Below, piece after piece: positions 1 to 8,581 of a DNA stretch of 64,000 nt. Position 1 is the stretch's first letter. Every line of letters starts with the position of its first letter. Below the pieces are notes generated by a model. That model made no database searches. It was not told the DNA's origin and saw only the letters and a program-made list of their open reading frames with translations. Source of the stretch: JARRPM01 sp963792815 (GTDB lineage: Bacteria; Pseudomonadota; Gammaproteobacteria; Pseudomonadales; Halieaceae); the NCBI GenBank assembly GCA_963792815.1, contig CAWBXR010000016.1:371794-435793 (forward strand), given 5' to 3'. A program made the position numbers and the translations under genes.

Positions 1-1541
1 GCAGCTGCCGGTTCCGCCGGCTTCAGTGCGAACCCGGTGAAGCCGTAAATGATGGCGATCAGCGGACACAGCAGGTTAAAGAATGCATAGGGTGCGTACT
101 GCATCGTGGCGACCCCCAGGGTGGCGGACATGTACGCGCCACAGGTATTCCAGGGAATGAGGGGGGAGGTCAGGGTGGCGGAATCCTCCAGGGTGCGAGA
201 GAGGTTTAGGCGCGACAGGCCGTGGCGTTCGTAGGCATCCTTGTACATCCGACCCGGCAGTGCGATGGCGATGTACTGGTCGGCGGCCAGGGCGTTGGTT
301 CCGACGCAGGTAAACACGGTTGTGGTAATCAGCGAGCCGTCACCCCTGACCCTTCGCAGTGCAAGTTCCAGCAGGTAGCCCAGAATGCCGGTGCGCTCCA
401 GAATACCGCCGAAACCGAGGGCGCAGATGATCAGCCACACGGTATTGAGCATGCTGCTCATGCCGCCCTTGCTCAGCAGGTCGTCCAGGAATGCGTTGCC
501 GCTGCGGGACGAGTAACCGTCGAACAGACTGATCCAGATGCCTTTGAGTTGCGTGAAAAAGCCACCGAGCGGGCCGGGTTCACCCGCCAGCCGGGCCACC
601 GCTTCAGGCTGGAACAGCACTGCAAACAGGGCGCCGACCAGGGCGCTGAGCACAATCGCGGGATACGCGGGAAAGCGCTTGTAGACCAGTGCGAGCATCA
701 GTGCCAGCGGCAGCAGGAGGTGCAGGCCAATATTGAATTCCGCGCCCAGTGACTGCTGCAGTGCCTCGATCTCCCCGGGCGCAGTGGCGCTGGCGCTGCC
801 CAGGAGTGCAAACACCAGCAGCGCGATGCCAAACGCCGGTATCGTGGTCCACAACATGTGGCGGATATGGTCGAACAGGTCCACCCCGGTGGCGGCCGAG
901 GCGAGGTTGGTGGTATCCGACATGGGGGAAAGCTTGTCACCGAAATAGGCCCCGGAGATTATCGCCCCGGCGGTGATGGTGGGTGACAGCTCGAAACTGC
1001 CGGCAATTCCCATCAGCCCGATGCCGAGGGTGCCTGCAACCGTCCAGGAACTGCCGATGCTCAGGGCGACGATGGCGCAGATCGCGGCGCTGGCGGCGTA
1101 AAAAATTTCCGGGTTTAGGATCTGCACCCCGTAATAAATCATCGACGGCACCGTGCCGCAAAGAATCCAGGTGCCGATCAGCATACCCACCGCGAGCAGA
1201 ATCAGGGTCGGGCCCAGGCCCAGGGCGATACCGTGGATAATGCCTTCCTCAGCCTGGCGCCAGCTGATGCCGACCTTGCGGCCCACCAGGGCAGCCACTC
1301 CGGACGCCAGCACCAGGGCTATCTGGTTGGCCCCGTAGGATGAGTCCGAGCCGAACAGGTAGACCGAGCAGGCCAGCAATGCTATCAGGAAAAGAATGGG
1401 CGCCAGGGCCAGGGCCGGGGTCAGCGCGGGGCTGTGGCTGGGGTCGTGGGGTGCGCTCAAGTCGCTCAGCTCTCTCGTCTTGCGGTAGTGGGGCAGTCCT
1501 TTGCGCCGGTATTGCAACAGGGCCTGGGCCACGTGACGCAT
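1..1541 (-). CDS. nhaC: Na+/H+ antiporter, NhaC family (C-terminus beyond window)
   Basis: Polytopic inner-membrane antiporter that exchanges cytoplasmic Na+ for external protons, for pH and salt homeostasis. I read 513 uninterrupted codons from ATG at 1541 leftward to the window edge; an in-frame TGA lies 18 nt upstream of that ATG, so the start is well bounded. The protein is a run of hydrophobic segments after a hydrophilic N-terminus of about 45 residues. The segment GDKLSPMSDTTNLA (about residues 200-213) and the later TCVGTNALAADQYIAIALPG stretch are typical of NhaC rather than NhaA, NhaB or NhaD. It is divergent from the EamA transporter, with about 106 nt between them. The stop codon is outside the window, so total length is unknown. 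Substrate (plain Na+/H+ or malate/lactate-coupled) cannot be told from sequence. Confidence 0.88.
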   Translation of the reverse strand, partial: MRHVAQALLQYRRKGLPHYRKTRELSDLSAPHDPSHSPALTPALALAPILFLIALLACSVYLFGSDSSYGANQIALVLASGVAALVGRKVGISWRQAEEGIIHGIALGLGPTLILLAVGMLIGTWILCGTVPSMIYYGVQILNPEIFYAASAAICAIVALSIGSSWTVAGTLGIGLMGIAGSFELSPTITAGAIISGAYFGDKLSPMSDTTNLASAATGVDLFDHIRHMLWTTIPAFGIALLVFALLGSASATAPGEIEALQQSLGAEFNIGLHLLLPLALMLALVYKRFPAYPAIVLSALVGALFAVLFQPEAVARLAGEPGPLGGFFTQLKGIWISLFDGYSSRSGNAFLDDLLSKGGMSSMLNTVWLIICALGFGGILERTGILGYLLELALRRVRGDGSLITTTVFTCVGTNALAADQYIAIALPGRMYKDAYERHGLSRLNLSRTLEDSATLTSPLIPWNTCGAYMSATLGVATMQYAPYAFFNLLCPLIAIIYGFTGFALKPAEPAA

Positions 1542-1647
1542 GGGCCTGAGGATGCCTCAAAAATACGCCGCGGTACAGGCATGGCAAGGCCTGCCCACCC
1601 TGGATTACCCGCCGCTGTCTGGCTTTGTGGCGGGGATGACGTAACAT

Positions 1648-2589
1648 ATGCCCGGAATTTCAGGGTCCGGCGCGCCGGTCGACGTTATGCAGGGATACCG
1701 AAACAGGGACCGCCAGGCACTGCTCTACGGGCTGGGCGCAGTGCTCGCGTGGTCCACTGTCGCGACGGCTTTCAAGCTGGCTCTGCGCGAGCTGGACGTG
1801 CTGCAACTGGTGGCCTATTCGGCCTGCTTTTCCGCCCTGGCGCTGCTGGTTATCCTGGCGTGGCAGGGCCGGTTGTCGCTGCTGCCGGAATACGCCGCCG
1901 CTACGCCGGGCTACTTCCTGCTGATGGGCCTTGTCAATCCGGTCCTTTACTACCTGGTGCTGCTGCACGCCTACGACCTGCTGCCTGCCCAGCAGGCCCA
2001 GGCCATCAATTATACCTGGGCGATTACCCTGGCGCTGCTGGCCGTGCCCGTGCTGGGGCACCGACTGACCCGGCGCGATCTGCTGGCCCTGGTGCTGGGG
2101 TATAGCGGGGTGCTGGTCATCGCCACCCGAGGGCGGGTATTCCTGCTTGAGTTCGACAGTCTGGTGGGTGTCGGCCTGGCCCTGTTGAGCACACTGATCT
2201 GGGCGCTGTACTGGCTGTACTCGACCCGCAACCAGCGGGATCCCGTCGCCTGTCTCTGCCTCAACTTTGCCGTCGCCGCACCGGTGGCCCTGGCCCTTTG
2301 CGCGGTGTTTTCCAGCCTTGCAGCACCAGGCTGGCGCGGCCTGGCGGGAGCTGCCTATATCGGCCTGTTTGAAATGGGTTTAACCTTCGCGCTCTGGTCG
2401 ACGGCACTGCGCCTGTCTACCGGCGTATCGCGAATTGGCAACCTTATCTTCCTGTCACCCCTGGTGTCGCTGGTGTTTATCGCCACTATCCTGGGTGAGG
2501 CCATTCACCCAGCCACACTGGTGGGCCTGGCCCTGATTATCCCCGGCGTACTGCTGCAGCAGAGCCAGCAGCCAGTCCCACCGGTGTAA
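1648..2589 (+). CDS. EamA/DMT-family drug-metabolite exporter
   Basis: Inner-membrane transporter of the drug/metabolite superfamily, 313 residues, with the usual ten hydrophobic segments formed by two EamA repeats. The first repeat opens at about residue 25 (LLYGLGAVLAWSTVATAFK) and the second at about residue 170. Members export amino acids, nucleosides or toxic metabolites; the substrate here is not predictable. The start used is ATG 1648; ATG 1687 (MQGYRNRDRQ) is an equally reasonable start that would place the first membrane segment nearer the N-terminus. Ten nucleotides separate its stop from the FAN1-like gene, so the three genes from here to 6571 could be cotranscribed, although no functional link is obvious. 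Confidence 0.85.
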   Translation: MPGISGSGAPVDVMQGYRNRDRQALLYGLGAVLAWSTVATAFKLALRELDVLQLVAYSACFSALALLVILAWQGRLSLLPEYAAATPGYFLLMGLVNPVLYYLVLLHAYDLLPAQQAQAINYTWAITLALLAVPVLGHRLTRRDLLALVLGYSGVLVIATRGRVFLLEFDSLVGVGLALLSTLIWALYWLYSTRNQRDPVACLCLNFAVAAPVALALCAVFSSLAAPGWRGLAGAAYIGLFEMGLTFALWSTALRLSTGVSRIGNLIFLSPLVSLVFIATILGEAIHPATLVGLALIIPGVLLQQSQQPVPPV

Positions 2590-2598
2590 CTGGCAGTC

Positions 2599-4287
2599 AT
2601 GGCTAGCGACAAGTCGGTCGAACTGGCGCCCCACTACTACCGGGACAACTTCCTCGCCCTGTGCGATACGGTCGAGGCCCAGTACGGCGACCTGCTGTTG
2701 CCCGGGGAACAGCAGTTTCTGCAGGACTTTCGCGCACTCCCGTTCGATGCGCAGTGTCTCTATGTCAGGTTGGTATCCCGGGTCGGCCCCTGGTTCCGGG
2801 AGAGCAAGCTCGTCTACCCGGAACTCGGGGCGATTGCACCCCTTGTCGACAGCCTGCTGCAAGCCGGGATGGTGGAATCAGCCCATGAAATGTCGACGCC
2901 GGAGTTGGGTGGGCTGTATACCCGGGCGGAGCTGGTGCAGGCCTTTGCGCCTTTGCTCGAGCGCCCGCTTCCCGGGAGCAAGCCCGACTTGCTCGAGGCA
3001 ATCGAGGCGCTGGCGCTGGACGAAATCCACCAGAGGGATCTGTTGATCCCCATTGACGACGGACGCATCATCGCTCCCCTTGGGCTCGCGGAAGTGCAGT
3101 TGCTGCAGGTGCTGTTTTTCGGCAACCGGCGTCAGAGCCTGACGGATTTCGTCCTCAGTGACCTGGGCGTGGCCCGCTACTACCCCTATTCGCTGGACCG
3201 CCAGCACCGCCTGTTTCCACAGCGCGAGGCGCTGGATGAATACCTGGCCTGCGGCACCCTCAGCGACAGCTGGTATGAACTGCGGGAGCTGGAAGATCCG
3301 GCTGCGCTGCCCGAGCTGGCGGCTGAACTGGTGACAGTCGAAGTCCGGTTTCCCTCCAGCGAGAATCGCTGGCACCGGTTGTGCAACGGCCTGGCCAGGG
3401 ACCTGGAACGCCTGGGCGAGCTCGAGCTGGCCGGGCGGCTTTACGCCCGCAGCCGGCGCCACCCCGCCCGGGAGCGGCGGCTGCGTATCATGGAGCGCAG
3501 CCAGGACTGGGTCGGCGCGTTGCAGCTCGGTGATGAGATCCTGGCGGAGCCCTGGTGTGAGGAAGAGCGCGATGCGGCCGAGCGGGTGCTGCCCAGGGTG
3601 CAGCGCAAGCTGGGAAACAGACCGCAGCCGCGGCGCCGGGATGATTTCGCCAGGTTGTTGCTGGAACTGCCGAGGGAGGAGGCGCCGGTGGAGCTGCTGG
3701 CAGCGCAGCAACTCCAGTCACAGTGGCGCGCCGTGCACTATGTTGAGAACGCCCTGATGAATACCCTGTTCGGGCTGGCCTTCTGGGAGCAGATTTTCAC
3801 GCCGGTGCCCGGGGCCTTCCACAACCCGTTCCAGAGCGCACCCACCGATATGTACAGCCCCGACTTCAGGGCCCGCCGCAAGCACGCACTGGCCGTTCGC
3901 ATGGCGGAGTTGAGCGCCGGGGAGATCGGGCCCATGTTGCGGGAGGCCTGGCGCAACTACGCCGGCTTCCAGTCCCATTGGGTGGACTCCCGGTGGATTG
4001 ACGAGGCGCTGGTGGCAGAGGCGGGCCGGATTATCCCGGATAGCCACCTGCTCGCCATCTGGGAGCGGATGCTGTTCGATCCCGGTGAAAACCGGCGGGG
4101 CTTTCCCGACCTGGTCGCCCTGGGGGAGCAGCCCGGGGACTACTGCCTGATAGAGGTCAAGGGACCCGGGGATGCCCTGCAGGAGAGCCAGAAACGCTGG
4201 CTCCGCTTTTTCGCCCGACAGGGCATCCCCGCGGCGGTCGCCTGGGTTACCTGGCAGGATGCAGGGGGCGGCTGCGCCGATGATTGA
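2599..4287 (+). CDS. FAN1-like VRR-NUC structure-specific nuclease
   Basis: Bacterial homologue of FAN1, a 5'-flap/5'-3' exonuclease that in eukaryotes and Pseudomonas processes interstrand crosslinks. The protein has 562 residues. The C-terminal VRR-NUC domain carries the PD-(D/E)XK signature: GFPDLVAL at about residues 500-507 (Asp503) followed by LIEVKGPGD (Glu519, Lys521). The N-terminal part (YVRLVSRVGPWFRESKL at about 52-68, then a SAP-like and helical TPR-like region) matches the FAN1 layout. The start is ATG 2599, ten nucleotides after the EamA stop. Its last eight bases overlap the start of the following helicase, implying translational coupling and a joint role in DNA repair. Family assignment is strong; crosslink specificity in this organism is inference. 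Confidence 0.9.
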   Translation: MASDKSVELAPHYYRDNFLALCDTVEAQYGDLLLPGEQQFLQDFRALPFDAQCLYVRLVSRVGPWFRESKLVYPELGAIAPLVDSLLQAGMVESAHEMSTPELGGLYTRAELVQAFAPLLERPLPGSKPDLLEAIEALALDEIHQRDLLIPIDDGRIIAPLGLAEVQLLQVLFFGNRRQSLTDFVLSDLGVARYYPYSLDRQHRLFPQREALDEYLACGTLSDSWYELRELEDPAALPELAAELVTVEVRFPSSENRWHRLCNGLARDLERLGELELAGRLYARSRRHPARERRLRIMERSQDWVGALQLGDEILAEPWCEEERDAAERVLPRVQRKLGNRPQPRRRDDFARLLLELPREEAPVELLAAQQLQSQWRAVHYVENALMNTLFGLAFWEQIFTPVPGAFHNPFQSAPTDMYSPDFRARRKHALAVRMAELSAGEIGPMLREAWRNYAGFQSHWVDSRWIDEALVAEAGRIIPDSHLLAIWERMLFDPGENRRGFPDLVALGEQPGDYCLIEVKGPGDALQESQKRWLRFFARQGIPAAVAWVTWQDAGGGCADD

Positions 4288-6571
4288 ACTCGATATTACC
4301 GTGCGCGACCTGGTGGCCTTTTGCCACCGCGCCGGGGACATCGATCACCGCTTCACTCCATCCCCCACGGGTGTGCAGGGCGTGGCCGGGCACCAGCAGG
4401 TGTACCGGCGTCGGGGGGAGAGCTACTGCAGCGAATACCCGGTAAGTTACTGCCACCGCCAGGGCGGTCTGCAGCTGAACCTGCGCGGCCGGGCCGACGG
4501 TTATGACCCGGCCGCGGGACTGGTGGAAGAAATCAAGACCTGCCGCATCCGGCCGGCACTGATCCCGGACACGGTCAGCCGTATGCACCTGGCCCAGGCG
4601 CGTCTCTACGCCGCACTGATTGCGATTGCCCAGGACCTGGTGCAGCTGCAGGTGCGTCTTACCTGGTTCAATATAGACAGCGGCGAGGAAACCCCGCTCA
4701 GCCAGGATTATTCCCGGCAGGAGCTGGAGGATTTCCTGGCCGCCTCACTGGCGCGTTTTTCCGGCTGGCTGGGCACCCTGGCCGAGCTGCGCCTGCAGCG
4801 GGACGCGAGCCTGCGGGCACTGGCGTTTCCCCACGGGGATTTCCGCCCGGGCCAGCGCGAGATCGCCGAGCTGGTTTACAAGTGCGTGGACCAGGGGGGT
4901 GAGTTGCTGCTGGAGGCCCCCACCGGCATCGGCAAGACCGCAGCGGTGCTGTACCCGGCGCTGAAGGCGCTGGCCACCGACAAGCACGATCGAATCGCCT
5001 ACGTAACCGCCAAGACCGTCGGCCGGCGCACCGCCGAGGAAACTCTGGACACGTTCCGGCGGGCGGGACTTGGCCTGGTCGCCCTCAGCCTGACGGCAAA
5101 GGAGCGTATCTGTTTTTCCCCGGGCAAGGCCTGCCACGGGGACGATTGCCGCTATGCCCGGGGCTATTACGACCGCCTGCCTCGGGCGCTGGATGCGGCC
5201 ATACGCTCGGTCGCCCTGCACCAGGCGGATATTGAAACCCTGGCCAGGGAGCACGATGTGTGTCCCTACCAGCTCGGCCTGGACCTGCTGCCCTGGGTAG
5301 ACCTGGTGATAGCTGACCTGCACTACGTCTACAGCCTTACCTCGACCCTGGGCGCCATCATGCAGCTGGACGGCAGGCGCTGGAGTGTGCTGTTGGATGA
5401 AGCCCACAACCTGCCGGAGCGCGCCCGGCGCATGTTCCGCGCCAGCCTGGCCAAGGCGGACCTGATGGCGCTGCGACGCGATGCGCCGCGAGGCCTGGGA
5501 GCTGCCCTCGATCGGATCAACCGGGCGCTGCTGGAGCTGCAGCGGCAGCAGTGGCAGGAGCCGGATTACGACAGCCGCGCGGATATCCCGGCGGAGCTGC
5601 AACGGGTGCTGACGGACTTTATCGCCAGCGCGGGCGAATTACAGGCCCAGGATCCTGCCGTTTTGCACCGCCAGCCGCGCCTGCTTGATTTTTACTTCGG
5701 GGTGCTGCAGTTCCTGCGGCTGGCGGACCACTGGGGGGATGATTTTCGCTTTGAGCTGGCCCGGGGCGAGGGTCGGCAGAGCCTGCAGGTGACTCTCAAC
5801 TGCCTCGACCCGGCCCGGCTGCTGGGGGAGCGGCAGGCCCTGCTGCACTCGATGACGGCCTTTTCCGCCACCCTGTCGCCACCGGACTGGACCCGCAAGG
5901 CCCTGGGACTGTCAGAGCGGGCGGTATTTCGCCGCGAGGCCTCGCCCTTTGAGCGGGGACAGCTGGAAGTGTTTCTCGCTACCGGGATCGATACCCGCTA
6001 CACCAGGCGCGAGCAGTCCCTGCCGCTGCTGGCCGCCACCGTGCTGGACTGGTTGCGCCGGGAACCGGGCAATTGCATCGTCTATTTCCCCTCTTACCGC
6101 TACCTGCAGGATTGCCTGGAGAGAATGCGGACCCTGGGGCTGGACGCAGCGAGACCGGGCCTGTGGGTGCAGCAGCGCGAGGATGCCGGTCGCGACCAAC
6201 TGTTGCGGCTGCTGGAGGAGCGCCGGGACGTCGCCGCCCTGTGCATCCTGGGGGGCGTCTTCGGCGAGGGCATAGACCTGCCGGGAGAGCAGCTCAGCAG
6301 CGTGGTGATCGTCGGCGTCGGCCTGCCCCAGTTCAACCGGGATACGGAGCAGTTGCGCGCCTGGTACCAGCAACAGTATGGCGCCGGGTTTGATTACGCC
6401 TACCTGTTCCCGGGCATGCAGAAGGTGGACCAGGCTCTGGGCCGGGTTATCCGCGGTAGCGAGGACCGGGGGCGTGCACTGCTGATCGACAGCCGCTACG
6501 GTGAGCGGCAGTACCGCGAGTTGCTGCCCCCCTGGTGGACTTACCGATCCTGGGAGGAGGCGAACCGATAG
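4280..6571 (+). CDS. Rad3/XPD-DinG-type Fe-S helicase with N-terminal PD-(D/E)XK nuclease domain
   Basis: Superfamily 2 DNA helicase, 763 residues from ATG 4280. A longer in-frame start at 4172 lies inside the FAN1-like gene and is disfavoured. Helicase motifs: Walker A EAPTGIGKT (residues 212-220), four cysteines of a probable 4Fe-4S cluster (ERIC, KAC, DDC, HDVC, about 278-335), DEAH box LLDEAHNLP (about 371-379), and C-terminal motifs GGVFGEGIDLPG and QALGRVIRG. In front of the helicase sits a nuclease-like core: GRADGYD (Asp73) followed by VEEIKT (Glu84, Lys86), the PD-(D/E)XK pattern seen in Cas4/RecB-type domains. So one polypeptide can plausibly both unwind and cut. It overlaps the FAN1-like gene by 8 nt and, at its 3' end, overlaps the convergent cfa gene by 31 nt. 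Confidence 0.85.
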   Translation: MIELDITVRDLVAFCHRAGDIDHRFTPSPTGVQGVAGHQQVYRRRGESYCSEYPVSYCHRQGGLQLNLRGRADGYDPAAGLVEEIKTCRIRPALIPDTVSRMHLAQARLYAALIAIAQDLVQLQVRLTWFNIDSGEETPLSQDYSRQELEDFLAASLARFSGWLGTLAELRLQRDASLRALAFPHGDFRPGQREIAELVYKCVDQGGELLLEAPTGIGKTAAVLYPALKALATDKHDRIAYVTAKTVGRRTAEETLDTFRRAGLGLVALSLTAKERICFSPGKACHGDDCRYARGYYDRLPRALDAAIRSVALHQADIETLAREHDVCPYQLGLDLLPWVDLVIADLHYVYSLTSTLGAIMQLDGRRWSVLLDEAHNLPERARRMFRASLAKADLMALRRDAPRGLGAALDRINRALLELQRQQWQEPDYDSRADIPAELQRVLTDFIASAGELQAQDPAVLHRQPRLLDFYFGVLQFLRLADHWGDDFRFELARGEGRQSLQVTLNCLDPARLLGERQALLHSMTAFSATLSPPDWTRKALGLSERAVFRREASPFERGQLEVFLATGIDTRYTRREQSLPLLAATVLDWLRREPGNCIVYFPSYRYLQDCLERMRTLGLDAARPGLWVQQREDAGRDQLLRLLEERRDVAALCILGGVFGEGIDLPGEQLSSVVIVGVGLPQFNRDTEQLRAWYQQQYGAGFDYAYLFPGMQKVDQALGRVIRGSEDRGRALLIDSRYGERQYRELLPPWWTYRSWEEANR

Positions 6572-7824
6572 CCCGGCTTGGCGAACGCCAGCTGTACGGT
6601 GCCGATAATGCGCTCGCGGAAACCGCCCTCGCAATACGCCAGGTAAAACTCCCACATGCGGATGAAGCTGCGCTCGAAGCCCATCTTTTCCACGCTGGAC
6701 TGGGCCGCCAGGAAGCGCTCCCGCCAGCGTGCCAGGGTGAGTGCGTAATCCCGGGTGATATCCCGCAGGTGAATCATCTGCATATCGGTATCCCGGGCCA
6801 GGTGGTCGGCGATGACGGCGACGGAGGGCAGGCTTCCACCGGGGAAAATGTAGCGCTGGATAAAATCCACCGAGTTGCGCGCCGCCTCATAGCGTTGGTC
6901 GGCGATAGTAATGGCCTGGATAACCATCTTTCCTTGCGGCTTCAGCAGCTCGCTGCAACGCTGGAAATAGCTGCTGTAATAGTCGTGGCCTACCGCCTCG
7001 ATCATCTCGATTGAAACCAGTTTGTCGAAGCTGCCCTGCAGGTTGCGGTAGTCCTCGCACAGCACGGTAACCCTATCCTGCAACCCGGCTGCCTGGACCT
7101 GCGCAAGGGCGTACTCGTACTGCTCGCGGGAAATGGTGGTGGTGGTAACGCGGCAACCGTAATGCGTTGCCGCGTGGATTGCCATGCCGCCCCAGCCGGT
7201 GCCGATTTCCAGCAGGTGATCATTGCTGTCCAGTTCCAGCTGGCGGCAAAGTTCCTCCAGTTTGGCGGTGGAAGCCTCCTCCAGGCTGGTTTCGTCCGTC
7301 CTGAACACCGCGGCTGAATACATCATGGTCGGGTCCAGGAACAATTTGAAGAAATCGTTGCCGAGATCGTAATGGGCTGAAATGTTCTTGCGCGAACCAC
7401 TGCGGGTGTTGCGTTTGAGTGCGTGGGAGAATTTCAGGCCAAGCCTCACCAGTAAAGACTGCTTGGATTCGAGCAGTTCCAGGGTCGCGAGATTGGCGCT
7501 GAAAAGGCGCATTACCGCCACCAGGTCCGGTGAGGTCCAGAGACCCTGCATATAGGCCTCACCACTGGCGATGCTGCCTCCGGACAGCATCATGCGGTAC
7601 AGGGACCTGTCGTGAACGTGGACCTCGGCCTGGGGCTGTGTCGGATCTTCGGATGTGCCGAAGTGGAAGGTATCCCCGCCATCGTGGAGGGTGAGGCTGC
7701 CGATCTCCAGCCTGGCCAGCAGGCGCAGGCAGAGACTGCGGGCGAGTTGTCGGCTAAAGGGGCGCTGGCGGTCTGCCTGGGGCAGGCCTAGGCTGCTGGC
7801 AGTCAGGTCGCTGGGGTTGCTCAT
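6541..7824 (-). CDS. cfa: cyclopropane-fatty-acyl-phospholipid synthase
   Basis: Transfers a methylene group from S-adenosylmethionine to cis double bonds of membrane phospholipid acyl chains, giving cyclopropane fatty acids that protect against oxidative and acid stress. The protein is 427 residues from ATG 7824. That start follows GGAG and sits 1 nt after the DUF1365 stop; an earlier ATG at 7872 would run into DUF1365 and is rejected. The SAM-binding motif is LLEIGTGWGGMAIHAA, followed by VSIEMIEAVGHDYY, typical of Cfa enzymes; the N-terminal lipid-binding domain is present. It is the last gene of the FAD oxidoreductase-DUF1365-cfa operon facing the ECF sigma/ChrR operon. In Rhodobacter and other bacteria this gene set belongs to the RpoE-ChrR singlet-oxygen regulon, so the same control is likely here. 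Confidence 0.93.
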   Translation of the reverse strand: MSNPSDLTASSLGLPQADRQRPFSRQLARSLCLRLLARLEIGSLTLHDGGDTFHFGTSEDPTQPQAEVHVHDRSLYRMMLSGGSIASGEAYMQGLWTSPDLVAVMRLFSANLATLELLESKQSLLVRLGLKFSHALKRNTRSGSRKNISAHYDLGNDFFKLFLDPTMMYSAAVFRTDETSLEEASTAKLEELCRQLELDSNDHLLEIGTGWGGMAIHAATHYGCRVTTTTISREQYEYALAQVQAAGLQDRVTVLCEDYRNLQGSFDKLVSIEMIEAVGHDYYSSYFQRCSELLKPQGKMVIQAITIADQRYEAARNSVDFIQRYIFPGGSLPSVAVIADHLARDTDMQMIHLRDITRDYALTLARWRERFLAAQSSVEKMGFERSFIRMWEFYLAYCEGGFRERIIGTVQLAFAKPGYRFASSQDR

Positions 7825-7825
7825 A

Positions 7826-8581
7826 TCAGGCTCCGGATGGCTTGGTATCGGGATGGGAATGGAATGGCACACCCTTGATGAACAGGCGCAGGGCCTGCCA
7901 GTAGATGGCCAGGGCGATCCTGGCGGTCATAAGGGGGTAACGCCACAAGGTGCGGTTGAGGTTTGTCGCTGTCATGGGCCTGGCCGTCAGGCTGAGGCTG
8001 GCGTCAAAGATCCTCCGGCCCTGCTCTGAGTTGGCCAGGTGCAATACCAGCCGGTGATCCGGGGTGCTGCTGCGCCAGTGGTAGCGCATGTCCATGGGAT
8101 TGAAAGGCGACACATGGAGTTGCTTGTCAAATTCTGTCTGCAGCCACTTGCCCTGGTCGGGGCCGGGCAGGACATAGCTGTGGCGCTCATTCCAGGGGGT
8201 ATTGTTGACCTCCGCCACCAGGAATTCCAGGCGGGATTCGTCCTCGCTGAAGCAGTAGTAGCAGGCGATCGGGTTCATGTTGAAGCCGAAATAGCGCAGG
8301 TTGGCCAGCAGGTAAATGGGGCCCCGGTGGCTGACACCGGTCTCCTCGAAGACACGCCGGCGTACTTCGTCCTGCAGGGGTACATTCGGGTCGCCCAGGA
8401 AATCACTGCGCCTGAATTGCGCCGGGGCCCGGCCGCTCGCTGACCACAGGAGGCGGCCCTCGAACAGTTCGGGCAGTTCCTCGAGGCAGATATAGGGCAT
8501 GAAAACCCTGTAACTGAATTCGTGGGAGGTGGGGTGGAGCCGTCGGTGTCTCACAACCCCCTCGTAAAGCCTTGATCTCAT
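7826..8581 (-). CDS. DUF1365 family protein
   Basis: 251-residue protein of family DUF1365, biochemically undefined but almost always encoded between an FAD-dependent amine-oxidase-like protein and a cyclopropane synthase. Family features seen here: N-terminal LYEGVVRHRRLHPTSHEFSY, then a FGFNMNPIACYYCF segment and HVSPFNPMDMRYHW. The start is ATG 8581, which overlaps the stop of the preceding FAD gene by 4 nt (ATGA); an upstream extension to 8683 has no family sequence. The context suggests a part in remodelling membrane lipids under photo-oxidative or singlet-oxygen stress, possibly furan-type or cyclopropane fatty-acid metabolism; that role is inference. Confidence 0.85.
   Translation of the reverse strand: MRSRLYEGVVRHRRLHPTSHEFSYRVFMPYICLEELPELFEGRLLWSASGRAPAQFRRSDFLGDPNVPLQDEVRRRVFEETGVSHRGPIYLLANLRYFGFNMNPIACYYCFSEDESRLEFLVAEVNNTPWNERHSYVLPGPDQGKWLQTEFDKQLHVSPFNPMDMRYHWRSSTPDHRLVLHLANSEQGRRIFDASLSLTARPMTATNLNRTLWRYPLMTARIALAIYWQALRLFIKGVPFHSHPDTKPSGA

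Noticed and set aside
4172..4279. Upstream start for the nuclease-helicase
   Set aside because: It lies inside the FAN1-like gene and adds low-complexity Arg/Pro sequence; ATG 4280 gives the normal family N-terminus and a typical overlap.
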